DNA of 64,000 nucleotides, taken from contig JAXMNU010000003.1 in NCBI GenBank assembly GCA_034670265.1, positions 1 to 64,000 on the forward strand, given 5' to 3'. The position numbers were made by a program, and so were the translations under genes. The stretch is from Halomarinibacterium sp034670265. Lineage in GTDB: Bacteria > Bacteroidota > Bacteroidia > Flavobacteriales > Flavobacteriaceae. Below, piece by piece: positions 43,093 through 50,957 of the stretch; position 1 is the stretch's first letter, and each line of letters opens with the position of its first letter. The notes beneath the pieces were generated by a model. It searched no databases, had not been told where the DNA came from, and worked only from the letters and a program-made list of their open reading frames with translations.

Positions 43093-43836
43093 CTACTCTG
43101 TGTGAAGTTGCATTTGTTTTTGAAGCTTATAAAAAGCTCTTTTGGCAGCGCGTTCTTCGGCTTTTTTCTTTGAAGTTCCTCTTGCTTTTGCTACCGTATC
43201 TTGTTCCAGTTGAAGTTTTACTGCAAAATGCTTTAATGGATCATTGCCAGTGTCTTCGTAGACATTAAACTTAAAACTTTTCTTGTTCTTTTGGCACCAT
43301 TCTATAAAAAGGCTTTTATAACTAATTACCTTACCCTCTAGTTTCTTGATATCAACATAAGGCCTAATAACTCGTTTATGGATAAATTTTTCAACAGACT
43401 TAAATCCTTTATCCAGATAAATTGCGCCAACAAGGGCTTCAAAGACATTTCCGTGGATATTTTCTCCAAAATGTTGCATCGACACAGACGTTTTCACGAG
43501 ATCAATTAATTTTAAATCCCGCCCAAGTTCGTTCAAGTGCTCACGACTTACAACTTTAGAGCGCATTTTGGTTAAATAGCCTTCGTTTCCATTTGGAACC
43601 TTTTTAAAAAGGTGTGCTGCAATGACAGAGCCTAACATAGCGTCTCCTAAAAACTCTAATCGCTCATAGTTTTGAGGTTTTCCATCGTTATTTGTAGTAT
43701 TCATTGAACGATGGGTGAATGCTTCTTCGTAAATAGTAATGTCTTGGGGTTTAAATCCAATAATTCGTTTTATAGCAATATAAAATTCTCCATCCGTTGA
43801 AGAACGTGAGGAAAATATATTCTTTAAAGAAGCCAT
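43093..43836 (-). CDS. rnc: Ribonuclease III
   Basis: A 247-residue double-strand-specific RNase. The signature Glu-Arg-Leu-Glu-Phe-Leu-Gly-Asp-Ala lies at about 59-67, and the second acidic site Glu-Ala-Leu-Val-Gly-Ala-Ile-Tyr-Leu-Asp near 133. A double-stranded RNA-binding domain occupies about 172-243. It processes rRNA precursors and duplex mRNA or sRNA. It follows fabF by 5 bases in the minus-strand acpP-fabF-rnc operon, a classic arrangement. Confidence 0.96.
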   Translation of the reverse strand: MASLKNIFSSRSSTDGEFYIAIKRIIGFKPQDITIYEEAFTHRSMNTTNNDGKPQNYERLEFLGDAMLGSVIAAHLFKKVPNGNEGYLTKMRSKVVSREHLNELGRDLKLIDLVKTSVSMQHFGENIHGNVFEALVGAIYLDKGFKSVEKFIHKRVIRPYVDIKKLEGKVISYKSLFIEWCQKNKKSFKFNVYEDTGNDPLKHFAVKLQLEQDTVAKARGTSKKKAEERAAKRAFYKLQKQMQLHTE

Positions 43837-43841
43837 AAAAC

Positions 43842-45095
43842 TTAATTATCTATTCTCTTGAAGAGTACACATGCGTTGTGGCCACCAAAACCAAAGGTAT
43901 TGCTCATAGCTACATTAATTGTACGTGCTTGTGCTTTATTAAGAGTAAGGTTGAGGGCTGGATCAATTTCTTCATCGACCGTAGTATGATTAATAGTTGG
44001 TGGCACTAAATTGTGCTCCATAGCCAAAATTGATGCTATTGCCTCAATAGCTCCTGCTGCACCCAGAAGATGCCCAGTCATTGATTTTGTAGAATTGATA
44101 TTAATTTTTGAAGCATGTGCCCCAAATACATTTGTAATTGCCTTTAATTCTGCGACATCTCCTAGCGGAGTGGAAGTACCATGAGTGTTTATAGTATCCA
44201 CATCTTCTGGTTTCATTCCAGCATCCTTTAGACAGTTTAACATTACTCTTTCAACACCAATTCCATCTGGATGAGGTGCTGTCATATGATAAGCATCACT
44301 CGACATTCCTCCACCCACAACTTCGGCATAAATTTTTGCACCTCTCTTTTTGGCATGTTCATATTCTTCTAAAATAAGTGCCCCAGCACCCTCTCCTAAT
44401 ACAAATCCATCTCTTGTAGCGTCAAAGGGACGAGATGCCGTTTCTGGACTTTCATTTCTTGTAGAAAGTGCGTGCATGGCATTAAAGCCTCCCATACCCG
44501 CTTTGGTTACAGCTGCTTCACTTCCTCCTGTAACAATGATATCGCAATGCCCTAAACGAATGTAATTTAGTGCATCTATCATAGCATTTGCAGAAGAAGC
44601 ACAGGCGGAAACCGTAGTATAGTTAGGCCCCATAAAGCCGTGCTTTATTGAGATATTTCCAGGAGCAATATCTGCAATCATTTTAGGAATAAAGAAGGGG
44701 TTGAAACGTGGCGTTCCATCCCCTTCTGCAAAATTTATTACTTCATCTTGAAAGGTCTCTAAACCCCCAATTCCAGCTCCCCAAATAACACCCACACGAA
44801 ATTTGTCTATTTTTTCTAAGTCAATTCCGGCATCAACAATAGCTTCATCTGAAGAAACCAATGCGTATTGTGCAAATCGGTCTAGTTTTCGGGATTCCTT
44901 CCTATCAAAATGATTTAAAGGATCATAATTCTTAACTTCACAAGCGAATTTTGTTTTGAACTTTTCAGTATCAAAATATGTAATAGGAGCACACCCACTT
45001 TCCCCATTTTTAAGCCCATTCCAGTATTCTTGAATGTTATTTCCAATAGGAGTAAGAGCGCCAAGACCCGTTACAACAACTCGCTTAAGTTCCAT
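43842..45095 (-). CDS. fabF: Beta-ketoacyl-ACP synthase II
   Basis: A 417-residue fatty-acid elongation enzyme. The catalytic triad is Cys165 (Val-Ser-Ala-Cys-Ala-Ser-Ser), His305 (Thr-His-Gly-Thr-Ser-Thr-Pro) and His342 (Gly-His-Leu-Leu-Gly-Ala-Ala). Length and the C-terminal Gly-Phe-Gly-Gly-His-Asn motif fit FabF. It lies 10 bases after acpP, its carrier-protein substrate. Confidence 0.97.
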   Translation of the reverse strand: MELKRVVVTGLGALTPIGNNIQEYWNGLKNGESGCAPITYFDTEKFKTKFACEVKNYDPLNHFDRKESRKLDRFAQYALVSSDEAIVDAGIDLEKIDKFRVGVIWGAGIGGLETFQDEVINFAEGDGTPRFNPFFIPKMIADIAPGNISIKHGFMGPNYTTVSACASSANAMIDALNYIRLGHCDIIVTGGSEAAVTKAGMGGFNAMHALSTRNESPETASRPFDATRDGFVLGEGAGALILEEYEHAKKRGAKIYAEVVGGGMSSDAYHMTAPHPDGIGVERVMLNCLKDAGMKPEDVDTINTHGTSTPLGDVAELKAITNVFGAHASKININSTKSMTGHLLGAAGAIEAIASILAMEHNLVPPTINHTTVDEEIDPALNLTLNKAQARTINVAMSNTFGFGGHNACVLFKRIDN

Positions 45096-45105
45096 AAGGA
45101 AGAAA

Positions 45106-45339
45106 TTATTTTGCTTCTTCTATATAGGAAATTGCTTGACCAACGGTCGCAATGTTTTCAGCTTGATCGTCTGGAATTTGAATATCGAATTCTTTTTCAA
45201 ATTCCATAATAAGCTCTACCGTATCCAATGAATCGGCTCCTAAGTCGTTTGTGAAGCTAGCTTCGTTTACAACTTCGTTTTCGTCAACACCTAATTTGTC
45301 TACGATAATCGCTTTTACTCTTGATGCAATGTCTGACAT
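45106..45339 (-). CDS. acpP: Acyl carrier protein
   Basis: A 77-residue acidic four-helix protein. Ser37 in Gly-Ala-Asp-Ser-Leu-Asp-Thr-Val-Glu is the site for the 4'-phosphopantetheine arm. It leads the acpP-fabF-rnc operon. The promoter box at 45372-45379 gives a short leader. Confidence 0.98.
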   Translation of the reverse strand: MSDIASRVKAIIVDKLGVDENEVVNEASFTNDLGADSLDTVELIMEFEKEFDIQIPDDQAENIATVGQAISYIEEAK

Positions 45340-45371
45340 AATTCTTAATTTTTAGATTTAATTACAAGTGG

Positions 45372-45379
45372 CAAAAATA
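45372..45379 (-). promoter_or_regulatory. Bacteroidetes -7 promoter element for acpP-fabF-rnc
   Basis: The minus strand reads TATTTTTG (TAnnTTTG). The expected start, about 6 bases downstream, leaves a leader of about 27 bases before the acpP ATG. No TTG at the expected -33 spacing was seen. Confidence 0.4.
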
Positions 45380-45527
45380 AAATATTTTAATTTAAAACAC
45401 CATTTTGTACACAAAATGTGAGATTCTTCTTTTAAAAACTTTTTATAAAGTTACTTTAATTTTATTGTGTATTCTATTTTTCAAATAAAATTGTTTCTGT
45501 GAAAAGATAAAACCAATTTAAACATTT

Positions 45528-45560
45528 TTGGGCGAAGTAAACCCTATTGCCTTACTTTTG
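45528..45560 (+). promoter_or_regulatory. Bacteroidetes-type promoter for purN-rnhA
   Basis: TTG at 45528-45530 and TACTTTTG at 45553-45560 are separated by 22 bases. The inferred start, near 45566, gives a leader of about 37 bases before the purN ATG. Confidence 0.55.
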
Positions 45561-45602
45561 TTATTATTTTTTAATTACTTCGGTGAAAACTTTGAAATTT
45601 TT

Positions 45603-46184
45603 ATGGAGAGGCGTATTATAATCTTTGCTTCGGGCAGTGGTACCAACACCCAAAATATTATTGAACACTTTCAACGTAGCAAAACTGCCAAAGTTGTTCA
45701 TGTGCTCAGTAACAATAAGAATGCCAAAGTACTGGAGCGAGCCAAAGACCTTAAAGTAATGGGTTCTTCGTTTACTAAAACAGAGTTAAATTCTGAAGAT
45801 GGTGTCATAAAATTGCTGAAAAAGGACAGCCCCGACATTATTGTTCTTGCCGGATTTTTATGGAAATTTCCTGAAATCATCATAAGAGAGTTCCCAAACA
45901 AAGTCATCAATATTCACCCAGCTTTACTGCCAAAATACGGAGGGAAAGGAATGTATGGCAAATATGTTCACGAAGCTGTAGTAAAAAATGCCGAAAAAGA
46001 AACAGGAATAACAATCCATTATGTAAACGAGAATTATGATGAGGGTGCTGTAATTTTCCAGAAAAGTGTACAACTTGAAAAAACGGATACTCCTGAAATC
46101 GTTGCGGAAAAAGTTCACAAATTGGAGCATACCTATTTCCCGAAAGTGATAGAAAATCTTCTAATTTCTTCTGAAAATGGCTAA
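45603..46184 (+). CDS. purN: Phosphoribosylglycinamide formyltransferase
   Basis: A 193-residue purine enzyme that transfers formyl from 10-formyl-THF to GAR. Phe-Ala-Ser-Gly-Ser-Gly-Thr-Asn lies at about 8-15. The folate/catalytic segment Asn-Ile-His-Pro-Ala-Leu-Leu-Pro-Lys is near 105 and contains the catalytic Asn and His. The catalytic Asp is in Asn-Tyr-Asp-Glu-Gly near 143. The ATG at 45603 is used; an in-frame extension of 25 codons covers the promoter. It overlaps rnhA by 8 bases. Confidence 0.96.
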   Translation: MERRIIIFASGSGTNTQNIIEHFQRSKTAKVVHVLSNNKNAKVLERAKDLKVMGSSFTKTELNSEDGVIKLLKKDSPDIIVLAGFLWKFPEIIIREFPNKVINIHPALLPKYGGKGMYGKYVHEAVVKNAEKETGITIHYVNENYDEGAVIFQKSVQLEKTDTPEIVAEKVHKLEHTYFPKVIENLLISSENG

Positions 46185-46815
46185 AAAAGAAAAGTTTTAT
46201 GTGGTTTGGTATGGAAACCCAGCTGGAATTTTTGGGAGTTGGAAAGAATGCCAGCTTTCCATAAAAGGAGTTAGGGGTGCGCAATACATGTCTTTCGACA
46301 CGTTTGCTGAAGCCAAAAAAGCTTACAACAAAGAGTATGCAGACTACAAAGGAAAAGGTGGAAAAAAGAAAAAAACACTTTCTTCTGAAGAATTAAAAAG
46401 AATAGGTGATCCCAATTTATATTCTATTTCCGTGGATGCTGCATCGAGTGGGAATCCTGGAAAAATGGAGTATCGTGGCGTAGATACTCAAACGCATAAA
46501 CAACTTTTTCATCAGGGTCCTTTTGCTCAGGGAACCAACAATATTGGAGAATTTCTAGCCATTGTTCATGGATTGGCTTTGCTGAAGCAAAAAAATAGTG
46601 ATAGACTTATTTACACAGATTCTCGCATTGCTATGGGTTGGGTTAAAAAGAAAAAATGTAATACAAAACTGAAGCCTTCGTCCAAAAACAAAACGCTTTT
46701 CGAACTTATTTTACGTGCCGAAAATTGGCTCAAAATTAATACTTACACTACTAAAATAGTAAAATGGGAAACCAAAGCATGGGGCGAAATTCCTGCCGAT
46801 TTTGGCAGAAAATAA
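46177..46815 (+). CDS. rnhA: Ribonuclease H with N-terminal viroplasmin-like domain
   Basis: A 212-residue protein. Residues 1-48 form the caulimovirus viroplasmin/RNase H1 N-terminal hybrid-binding domain (Val-Val-Trp-Tyr-Gly...Ile-Phe-Gly-Ser-Trp). RNase HI follows (about 80-212), with catalytic residues in Ser-Val-Asp-Ala-Ala-Ser-Ser-Gly-Asn-Pro-Gly, Asn-Ile-Gly-Glu-Phe-Leu-Ala and Tyr-Thr-Asp-Ser-Arg. It cleaves RNA in RNA-DNA hybrids. It is translationally coupled to purN by an 8-base overlap. Confidence 0.93.
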   Translation: MAKKEKFYVVWYGNPAGIFGSWKECQLSIKGVRGAQYMSFDTFAEAKKAYNKEYADYKGKGGKKKKTLSSEELKRIGDPNLYSISVDAASSGNPGKMEYRGVDTQTHKQLFHQGPFAQGTNNIGEFLAIVHGLALLKQKNSDRLIYTDSRIAMGWVKKKKCNTKLKPSSKNKTLFELILRAENWLKINTYTTKIVKWETKAWGEIPADFGRK

Positions 46816-46818
46816 CAA

Positions 46819-47409
46819 TTACTTACGCCATTTTACCCAAACAGTAACCGCGGGATCCTCGACAGTATTCCCTGCAGCTTGAACATAAACATTAATATAA
46901 TTACCAGCTGTAAAATTTACGTTGTAGTTTGTATTGGTGAAAACATTAGCTATCAAACTAAATGAGGTTGTTACTAAAGTTGTAGTCCCGTTTCTAACAC
47001 GAATATCAAAACCTTTGTTTGCAACTCCTCCAGAGGATTGTGCTGTAACATATACTATGGCACCATTGAAAGGCATTCGAATACCACTATTATCTGTTCT
47101 AACATCACCTCCAATTCTTAAAACTTCATTATCAGCAGGACCATTTTTACTCCAAACGTATGAGGTTGCATCTACACTTAACCATTTTCCCCTTGTGGCA
47201 TCATACATGTATAATTCATCCTCAATTACAGCAAGTTGTCCTGTTGCAGAACCAATTGGTGCAGTCTGTGGATTTAATTCCAAAGTAGGAATGCCAGTAT
47301 TTGTACTTTGGATTTCTAATTGAGAAGAAGGGTTGGTCGTTCCTACACCAACTTGTGCCACTGTCACCCAAACATGTATTGTAGCTAAAATAAATAACAC
47401 TTTTTTCAT
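46819..47409 (-). CDS. Secreted fibre-like/C1q-like protein, unknown role
   Basis: A 196-residue exported protein (signal peptide about 1-18). Residues 20-40 carry the Val-Gly-Val-Gly-Thr-Thr-Asn-Pro-Ser-Ser-Gln-Leu-Glu-Ile motif common at the start of Bacteroidetes fibre and adhesin-like proteins. A Tyr-Met-Tyr-Asp-Ala-Thr-Arg-Gly-Lys-Trp linker follows, and a beta-rich C-terminal domain (about 80-196) ends Val-Trp-Val-Lys-Trp-Arg-Lys, which may adopt a TNF/C1q-like jelly roll. The function is unknown; a surface or glycan-binding role is plausible. The gene is isolated and convergent with rnhA. Confidence 0.75.
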   Translation of the reverse strand: MKKVLFILATIHVWVTVAQVGVGTTNPSSQLEIQSTNTGIPTLELNPQTAPIGSATGQLAVIEDELYMYDATRGKWLSVDATSYVWSKNGPADNEVLRIGGDVRTDNSGIRMPFNGAIVYVTAQSSGGVANKGFDIRVRNGTTTLVTTSFSLIANVFTNTNYNVNFTAGNYINVYVQAAGNTVEDPAVTVWVKWRK

Positions 47410-47679
47410 AACTTATATAGATTTTTAATTTAAAACCTAAGTCACAAAAAGGAAAAAATTTAAAGTGTAAAATTTAATGGGCGCGTAAAAGTAATTTACA
47501 CTTTTATATCTAAAATAACATTTTAGTTAAATTAGTTCAATTGTCTAGATTCATCGCCTAAGAGTTACTTTCTATCCTGTTTTTTGTAATACTATTGATT
47601 GAATAAATGCAGAATTGATATAGGATTTAACTTCATTATTTAGAAATTGGTATTAGTAAACAATCTCAATAATTTTAGC

Positions 47680-47687
47680 TAAATTTG
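47680..47687 (+). promoter_or_regulatory. Bacteroidetes -7 promoter element for the PfkB gene
   Basis: TAAATTTG matches TAnnTTTG, with the predicted start about 47693 and a leader of about 17 bases. No good TTG lies at -33. The 300-base gap before it (47410-47709) otherwise shows only AT-rich sequence. Confidence 0.4.
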
Positions 47688-47709
47688 CACCTTCAATTAA
47701 ACCCCTTAT

Positions 47710-48633
47710 ATGAGCAAGCTTGTAATAGTTGGAACCGTTGCTTTTGATGCTATTGAAACCCCTTTTGGAAAAACCGATAAAATCTTAGGTGGAGCCGCTA
47801 CCTACATTGGGCTTTCTGCTTCACAATTTAATATTGACGGCGCTATTGTATCTGTTGTTGGAGGTGATTTCCCAAAAAAATATCTTTCCATGTTAGAAAG
47901 CAAAGGATTGGATTTAACGGCTTTAGAAGTTGTTGAAGACGGAAAGACTTTTTTCTGGGCAGGAAAATATCATAATGATATGAATTCACGCGATACCCTC
48001 GCTACTGAATTAAACGTCCTTGCCGATTTTAAACCTGTAGTTCCTTCAAATTATAAAGACGCTGAAGTGGTGATGCTTGGCAACTTACATCCATTAGTTC
48101 AATTAAGTGTGATTGAACAAATGAATGCGCCAAAAGTGATTATGCTGGACACGATGAATTTTTGGATGGATAATACTTGGGACGATTTAATGAAAGTAAT
48201 TTCAAAAGTAAACGTCTTAACCATAAATGATGAAGAGGCAAGGCAAATGACCAAAGAGTATTCTTTGGTGGTGGCTGCCCAAAAAATTATGGAAATGGGA
48301 CCTAAGTATGTGGTCATTAAAAAAGGAGAACACGGCGCATTACTTTTTAATAAAGACGAAATTTTCTTTGCTCCTGCCTTACCGCTTGAAGAGGTCTTTG
48401 ACCCAACGGGTGCTGGCGATACCTTTGCAGGAGGACTGGCTGGTTATTTGGCAAGCACTGGGGATTATTCGTTTGAAAATATGAAAAATGCCATTATTTA
48501 TGGATCGGCATTAGCATCGTTTTGTGTAGAAAAATTTGGAGCAGAGCGAATTATAAATCTTTCAGCAGAAGATTTAAACAAACGCATTCACCAATTTAAA
48601 AGCTTAACTCAATTCGATATAGCATTAACATAA
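47710..48633 (+). CDS. PfkB family carbohydrate/nucleoside kinase
   Basis: A 307-residue ribokinase-fold enzyme. The N-terminal Gly-Gly-Ala-Ala-Thr-Tyr loop (about 27-32) contacts the sugar. The catalytic Asp237 sits in Asp-Pro-Thr-Gly-Ala-Gly-Asp-Thr-Phe-Ala-Gly-Gly (231-242). Length is normal. The substrate is not determined: ribose, adenosine or fructose phosphate are family options. It lies 55 bases upstream of a PurF-like gene with a weak terminator between, so a nucleotide or ribose-salvage role is a reasonable guess. Confidence 0.9.
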   Translation: MSKLVIVGTVAFDAIETPFGKTDKILGGAATYIGLSASQFNIDGAIVSVVGGDFPKKYLSMLESKGLDLTALEVVEDGKTFFWAGKYHNDMNSRDTLATELNVLADFKPVVPSNYKDAEVVMLGNLHPLVQLSVIEQMNAPKVIMLDTMNFWMDNTWDDLMKVISKVNVLTINDEEARQMTKEYSLVVAAQKIMEMGPKYVVIKKGEHGALLFNKDEIFFAPALPLEEVFDPTGAGDTFAGGLAGYLASTGDYSFENMKNAIIYGSALASFCVEKFGAERIINLSAEDLNKRIHQFKSLTQFDIALT

Positions 48634-48639
48634 TACTGC

Positions 48640-48664
48640 GCCCTGTTTTTTCGGGGCTTTTTTA
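48640..48664 (+). terminator. Weak terminator between the kinase and the PurF-like gene
   Basis: GCCC (48640-48643) pairs with GGGC (48654-48657) with a possible G-U extension, followed by six T. The short stem suggests partial read-through. Confidence 0.5.
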
Positions 48665-48688
48665 ATTTGAAACCTTTTTTCTGAAGCT

Positions 48689-50590
48689 ATGAGCGACGAA
48701 TTAAAACACGAATGTGGAATTGCCTTAGTAAGACTCCTTAAACCATTAGAGTACTACAAAGAAAAGTATGGCACTGCATTTTATGGGGTAAACAAAATGT
48801 ACCTCATGATGGAAAAGCAGCACAATCGTGGTCAAGATGGTGCTGGATTTGCGGGAATTAAATTGAATATGGATCCTGGGGATCGATACATTAGTAGAAT
48901 TCGTTCTAACGATGCGCAGCCCATTCAAGATATTTTTGCTCAAATTAATGAACGAATCAATCTTGAGTTTCAACAAACCCCAGAAATAAAAGATGATATT
49001 GCCCTTCAAAAAAAGAAAATTCCATATTTAGGCGAATTGTATTTGGGACATGTTCGATACGGTACTTTTGGCGGTAACAGTATTGAAACAGTACATCCTT
49101 TTTTAAGACAAAATAACTGGATGCACCGAAATTTAATTATTGCGGGAAACTTCAATATGACAAATACTACTGAGCTTTTCAGCAATCTTATTGAATTAGG
49201 AATGCATCCAAAAGAAAAGGCAGATACTGTTACAGTGATGGAAAAAATTGGTCATTTTTTGGATGATGCTGTTCGTAAATTATACAAAAAAGCAAAATCA
49301 AAAGGGTTTAATAAAAGAGAAGCCTCACCCTATATTGCTGAAAACCTCAACATTACCAAAATTTTAAGGAAATCTGCTAAAAACTGGGATGGTGGTTACG
49401 CCATGGCGGGTTTATTAGGTCACGGAGATTCTTTTGTGTTAAGAGACCCCGCAGGTATTCGTCCTGTTTATTTTTACAAGGATGATGAGATTGTGGTGGT
49501 GGCTTCAGAAAGACCCGCCATTCAAACAGTTTTCAATGTGCCTTTTGAAGACGTCCACGAATTAGACCCAGGTCACGCACTCATTGTAAAAAAGGATGGT
49601 AGGTTCAGTGTAGATGAAATTCAAACACCTCTAGAAAGAAAATCATGTTCCTTTGAGCGTATCTATTTTTCACGCGGAAGTGATGCAGAAATTTATCAAG
49701 AACGAAAACAGTTAGGGCGTTTATTGATGCCCAGAATTCTTTCTGAAATAAATTATGACACCGAAAACACCGTATTTTCTTTTATTCCAAATACAGCTGA
49801 AACTTCATTTTATGGAATGCTTGAAGCTGCGCAGGACGAACTGAATAAGCAAAAGAATGAAGCGATTTTAAAGGAAAAAGATACGTTAACTCCTGAAAGG
49901 CTTCAGCAAATACAAGCACATAAAATTAGAACCGAAAAGCTGGCAATTAAAGATGTCAAGCTTAGAACATTTATTACTGAAGACAGTAGTCGCGACGATT
50001 TAGTGGCACACGTATATGATGTTACTTATGGTGTAGTAAAGCCTAATGACAACCTTGTTGTAATTGACGATAGTATTGTACGAGGAACGACCTTGAAAAA
50101 AAGTATTTTAAAAATGCTCGATCGTTTAAATCCAAAACAGATTATTGTAGTTTCCTCGGCTCCTCAAATTCGTTATCCAGATTGTTACGGGATAGATATG
50201 GCGAGATTAGAGCATCTAGTTGCTTTCAATGCAACATTGGCACTCCACAAGGAACGAGGCACAGATAATATAGTTGAAGAAATTTATAAAAAGTGTAAAG
50301 CACAATTAGATACTAATGAATCTGAAGAAGTTGTAAATCATGTGAAAGAGTTTTACGCTCCTTTTACAGACGAAGAAATTTCGGATAAAATAGCTGAGAT
50401 TATAACAGATAAAAGCATCAATGCTCGGGTAAAAGTAATTTTCCAAAAAGTAGATGATTTACACGAAGCTTGCCCAAAGAATTTAGGAGACTGGTATTTT
50501 ACAGGAGATTACCCAACAGATGGTGGCAAGAAAGTTGTAAATAGAGCTTTTGTTCACTTCTTTGAGGGCAATCCAGAAAGAGCTTATTAG
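48689..50590 (+). CDS. Amidophosphoribosyltransferase-like protein (PurF family, long form)
   Basis: A 633-residue protein, longer than the usual PurF of about 500. The N-terminal Glu-Cys-Gly-Ile places the nucleophile Cys9 after an 8-residue propeptide. A class II glutaminase domain runs to about 300. The phosphoribosyltransferase domain carries the PRPP loop starting at Asp460 (Val-Val-Ile-Asp-Asp-Ser-Ile-Val-Arg-Gly-Thr-Thr). About 60 residues between the domains (385-430) and a C-terminal tail of about 100 residues are extra. It may be the working PurF or a paralogue; Bacteroidetes often carry a second, shorter one elsewhere. Two small-RNA-like units follow downstream. Confidence 0.88.
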   Translation: MSDELKHECGIALVRLLKPLEYYKEKYGTAFYGVNKMYLMMEKQHNRGQDGAGFAGIKLNMDPGDRYISRIRSNDAQPIQDIFAQINERINLEFQQTPEIKDDIALQKKKIPYLGELYLGHVRYGTFGGNSIETVHPFLRQNNWMHRNLIIAGNFNMTNTTELFSNLIELGMHPKEKADTVTVMEKIGHFLDDAVRKLYKKAKSKGFNKREASPYIAENLNITKILRKSAKNWDGGYAMAGLLGHGDSFVLRDPAGIRPVYFYKDDEIVVVASERPAIQTVFNVPFEDVHELDPGHALIVKKDGRFSVDEIQTPLERKSCSFERIYFSRGSDAEIYQERKQLGRLLMPRILSEINYDTENTVFSFIPNTAETSFYGMLEAAQDELNKQKNEAILKEKDTLTPERLQQIQAHKIRTEKLAIKDVKLRTFITEDSSRDDLVAHVYDVTYGVVKPNDNLVVIDDSIVRGTTLKKSILKMLDRLNPKQIIVVSSAPQIRYPDCYGIDMARLEHLVAFNATLALHKERGTDNIVEEIYKKCKAQLDTNESEEVVNHVKEFYAPFTDEEISDKIAEIITDKSINARVKVIFQKVDDLHEACPKNLGDWYFTGDYPTDGGKKVVNRAFVHFFEGNPERAY

Positions 50591-50657
50591 GTATTATTTA
50601 GCTTAAGTAGTCCCTTTATCGAAAATATAAAACAGTTTATCTAAAAGTAGGAAAAAT

Positions 50658-50690
50658 CTGTATCCAAGTAGGTTTTTTGACATATATTTG
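50658..50690 (+). promoter_or_regulatory. Promoter of sRNA-like unit 1
   Basis: An exact TAnnTTTG box (TATATTTG, 50683-50690) ends 6 bases before the conserved 5' hairpin. A CTG at 50658-50660 stands at the -33 position with a 22-base spacer. Confidence 0.6.
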
Positions 50691-50695
50691 CGCCA

Positions 50696-50770
50696 TACCA
50701 TAGCATAAGTAGGTTAAGTTCATGGTAAGATTTGGGGCAAAAAAGGTAAACTCTCGTTTACCTTTTTTAT
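50696..50770 (+). ncRNA. Candidate small RNA, copy 1 of a tandem pair
   Basis: A unit of about 74 nt with three parts. The 5' hairpin has TACCAT (50696-50701) pairing with ATGGTA (50722-50727). A single-stranded linker of the form GATTTGGGGC follows. An intrinsic terminator has AAAAAGGTAAAC (50740-50751), loop TCTC, GTTTACCTTTTT (50756-50767) and more T. No reading frame of useful length exists, and nothing on this strand lies immediately downstream to be a leader for, since sodA is on the other strand. The whole unit recurs at 50884 while the flanks do not. It could instead be a decayed element, but the matching promoter spacing argues for a gene. Confidence 0.65.
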
Positions 50771-50844
50771 TTTTTAGCAGCTAAATGTAAAGTTCTTCTC
50801 ATAAAACTTACTTTTTAACGAAAAAAAAGGTTGTTGGTCTAAAA

Positions 50845-50878
50845 GTGCTTTTTACATTCAAATATTGATATACATTTG
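50845..50878 (+). promoter_or_regulatory. Promoter of sRNA-like unit 2
   Basis: TACATTTG (50871-50878) matches TAnnTTTG and ends exactly 6 bases before the second hairpin. A GTG (50845-50847) is near the -33 position with a 23-base spacer. Confidence 0.6.
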
Positions 50879-50883
50879 TTTTA

Positions 50884-50957
50884 TACCATAGCATAAGTAG
50901 GTTAAGTTCATGGTAGATTTGGGGCAAAAAAAGGTAAACGCTTGTTTACCTTTTTTT
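50884..50957 (+). ncRNA. Candidate small RNA, copy 2 of a tandem pair
   Basis: This copy repeats the first unit, offset by 188 bases. The block from 50883 to 50915 is identical to 50695-50727, the linker differs by one A, and the terminator stem GGTAAAC/GTTTACC is kept while the loop is GCTT instead of TCTC. Loop change with stem conservation supports an RNA structure under selection. The terminator ends in seven T at 50951-50957. Function and targets are unknown. Confidence 0.65.

Noticed and set aside
50600..50615. A third, decayed copy of the RNA unit (GCTTAAGTAG).
   Set aside because: Only about ten bases resemble the unit, with no TACCAT/ATGGTA hairpin or terminator.
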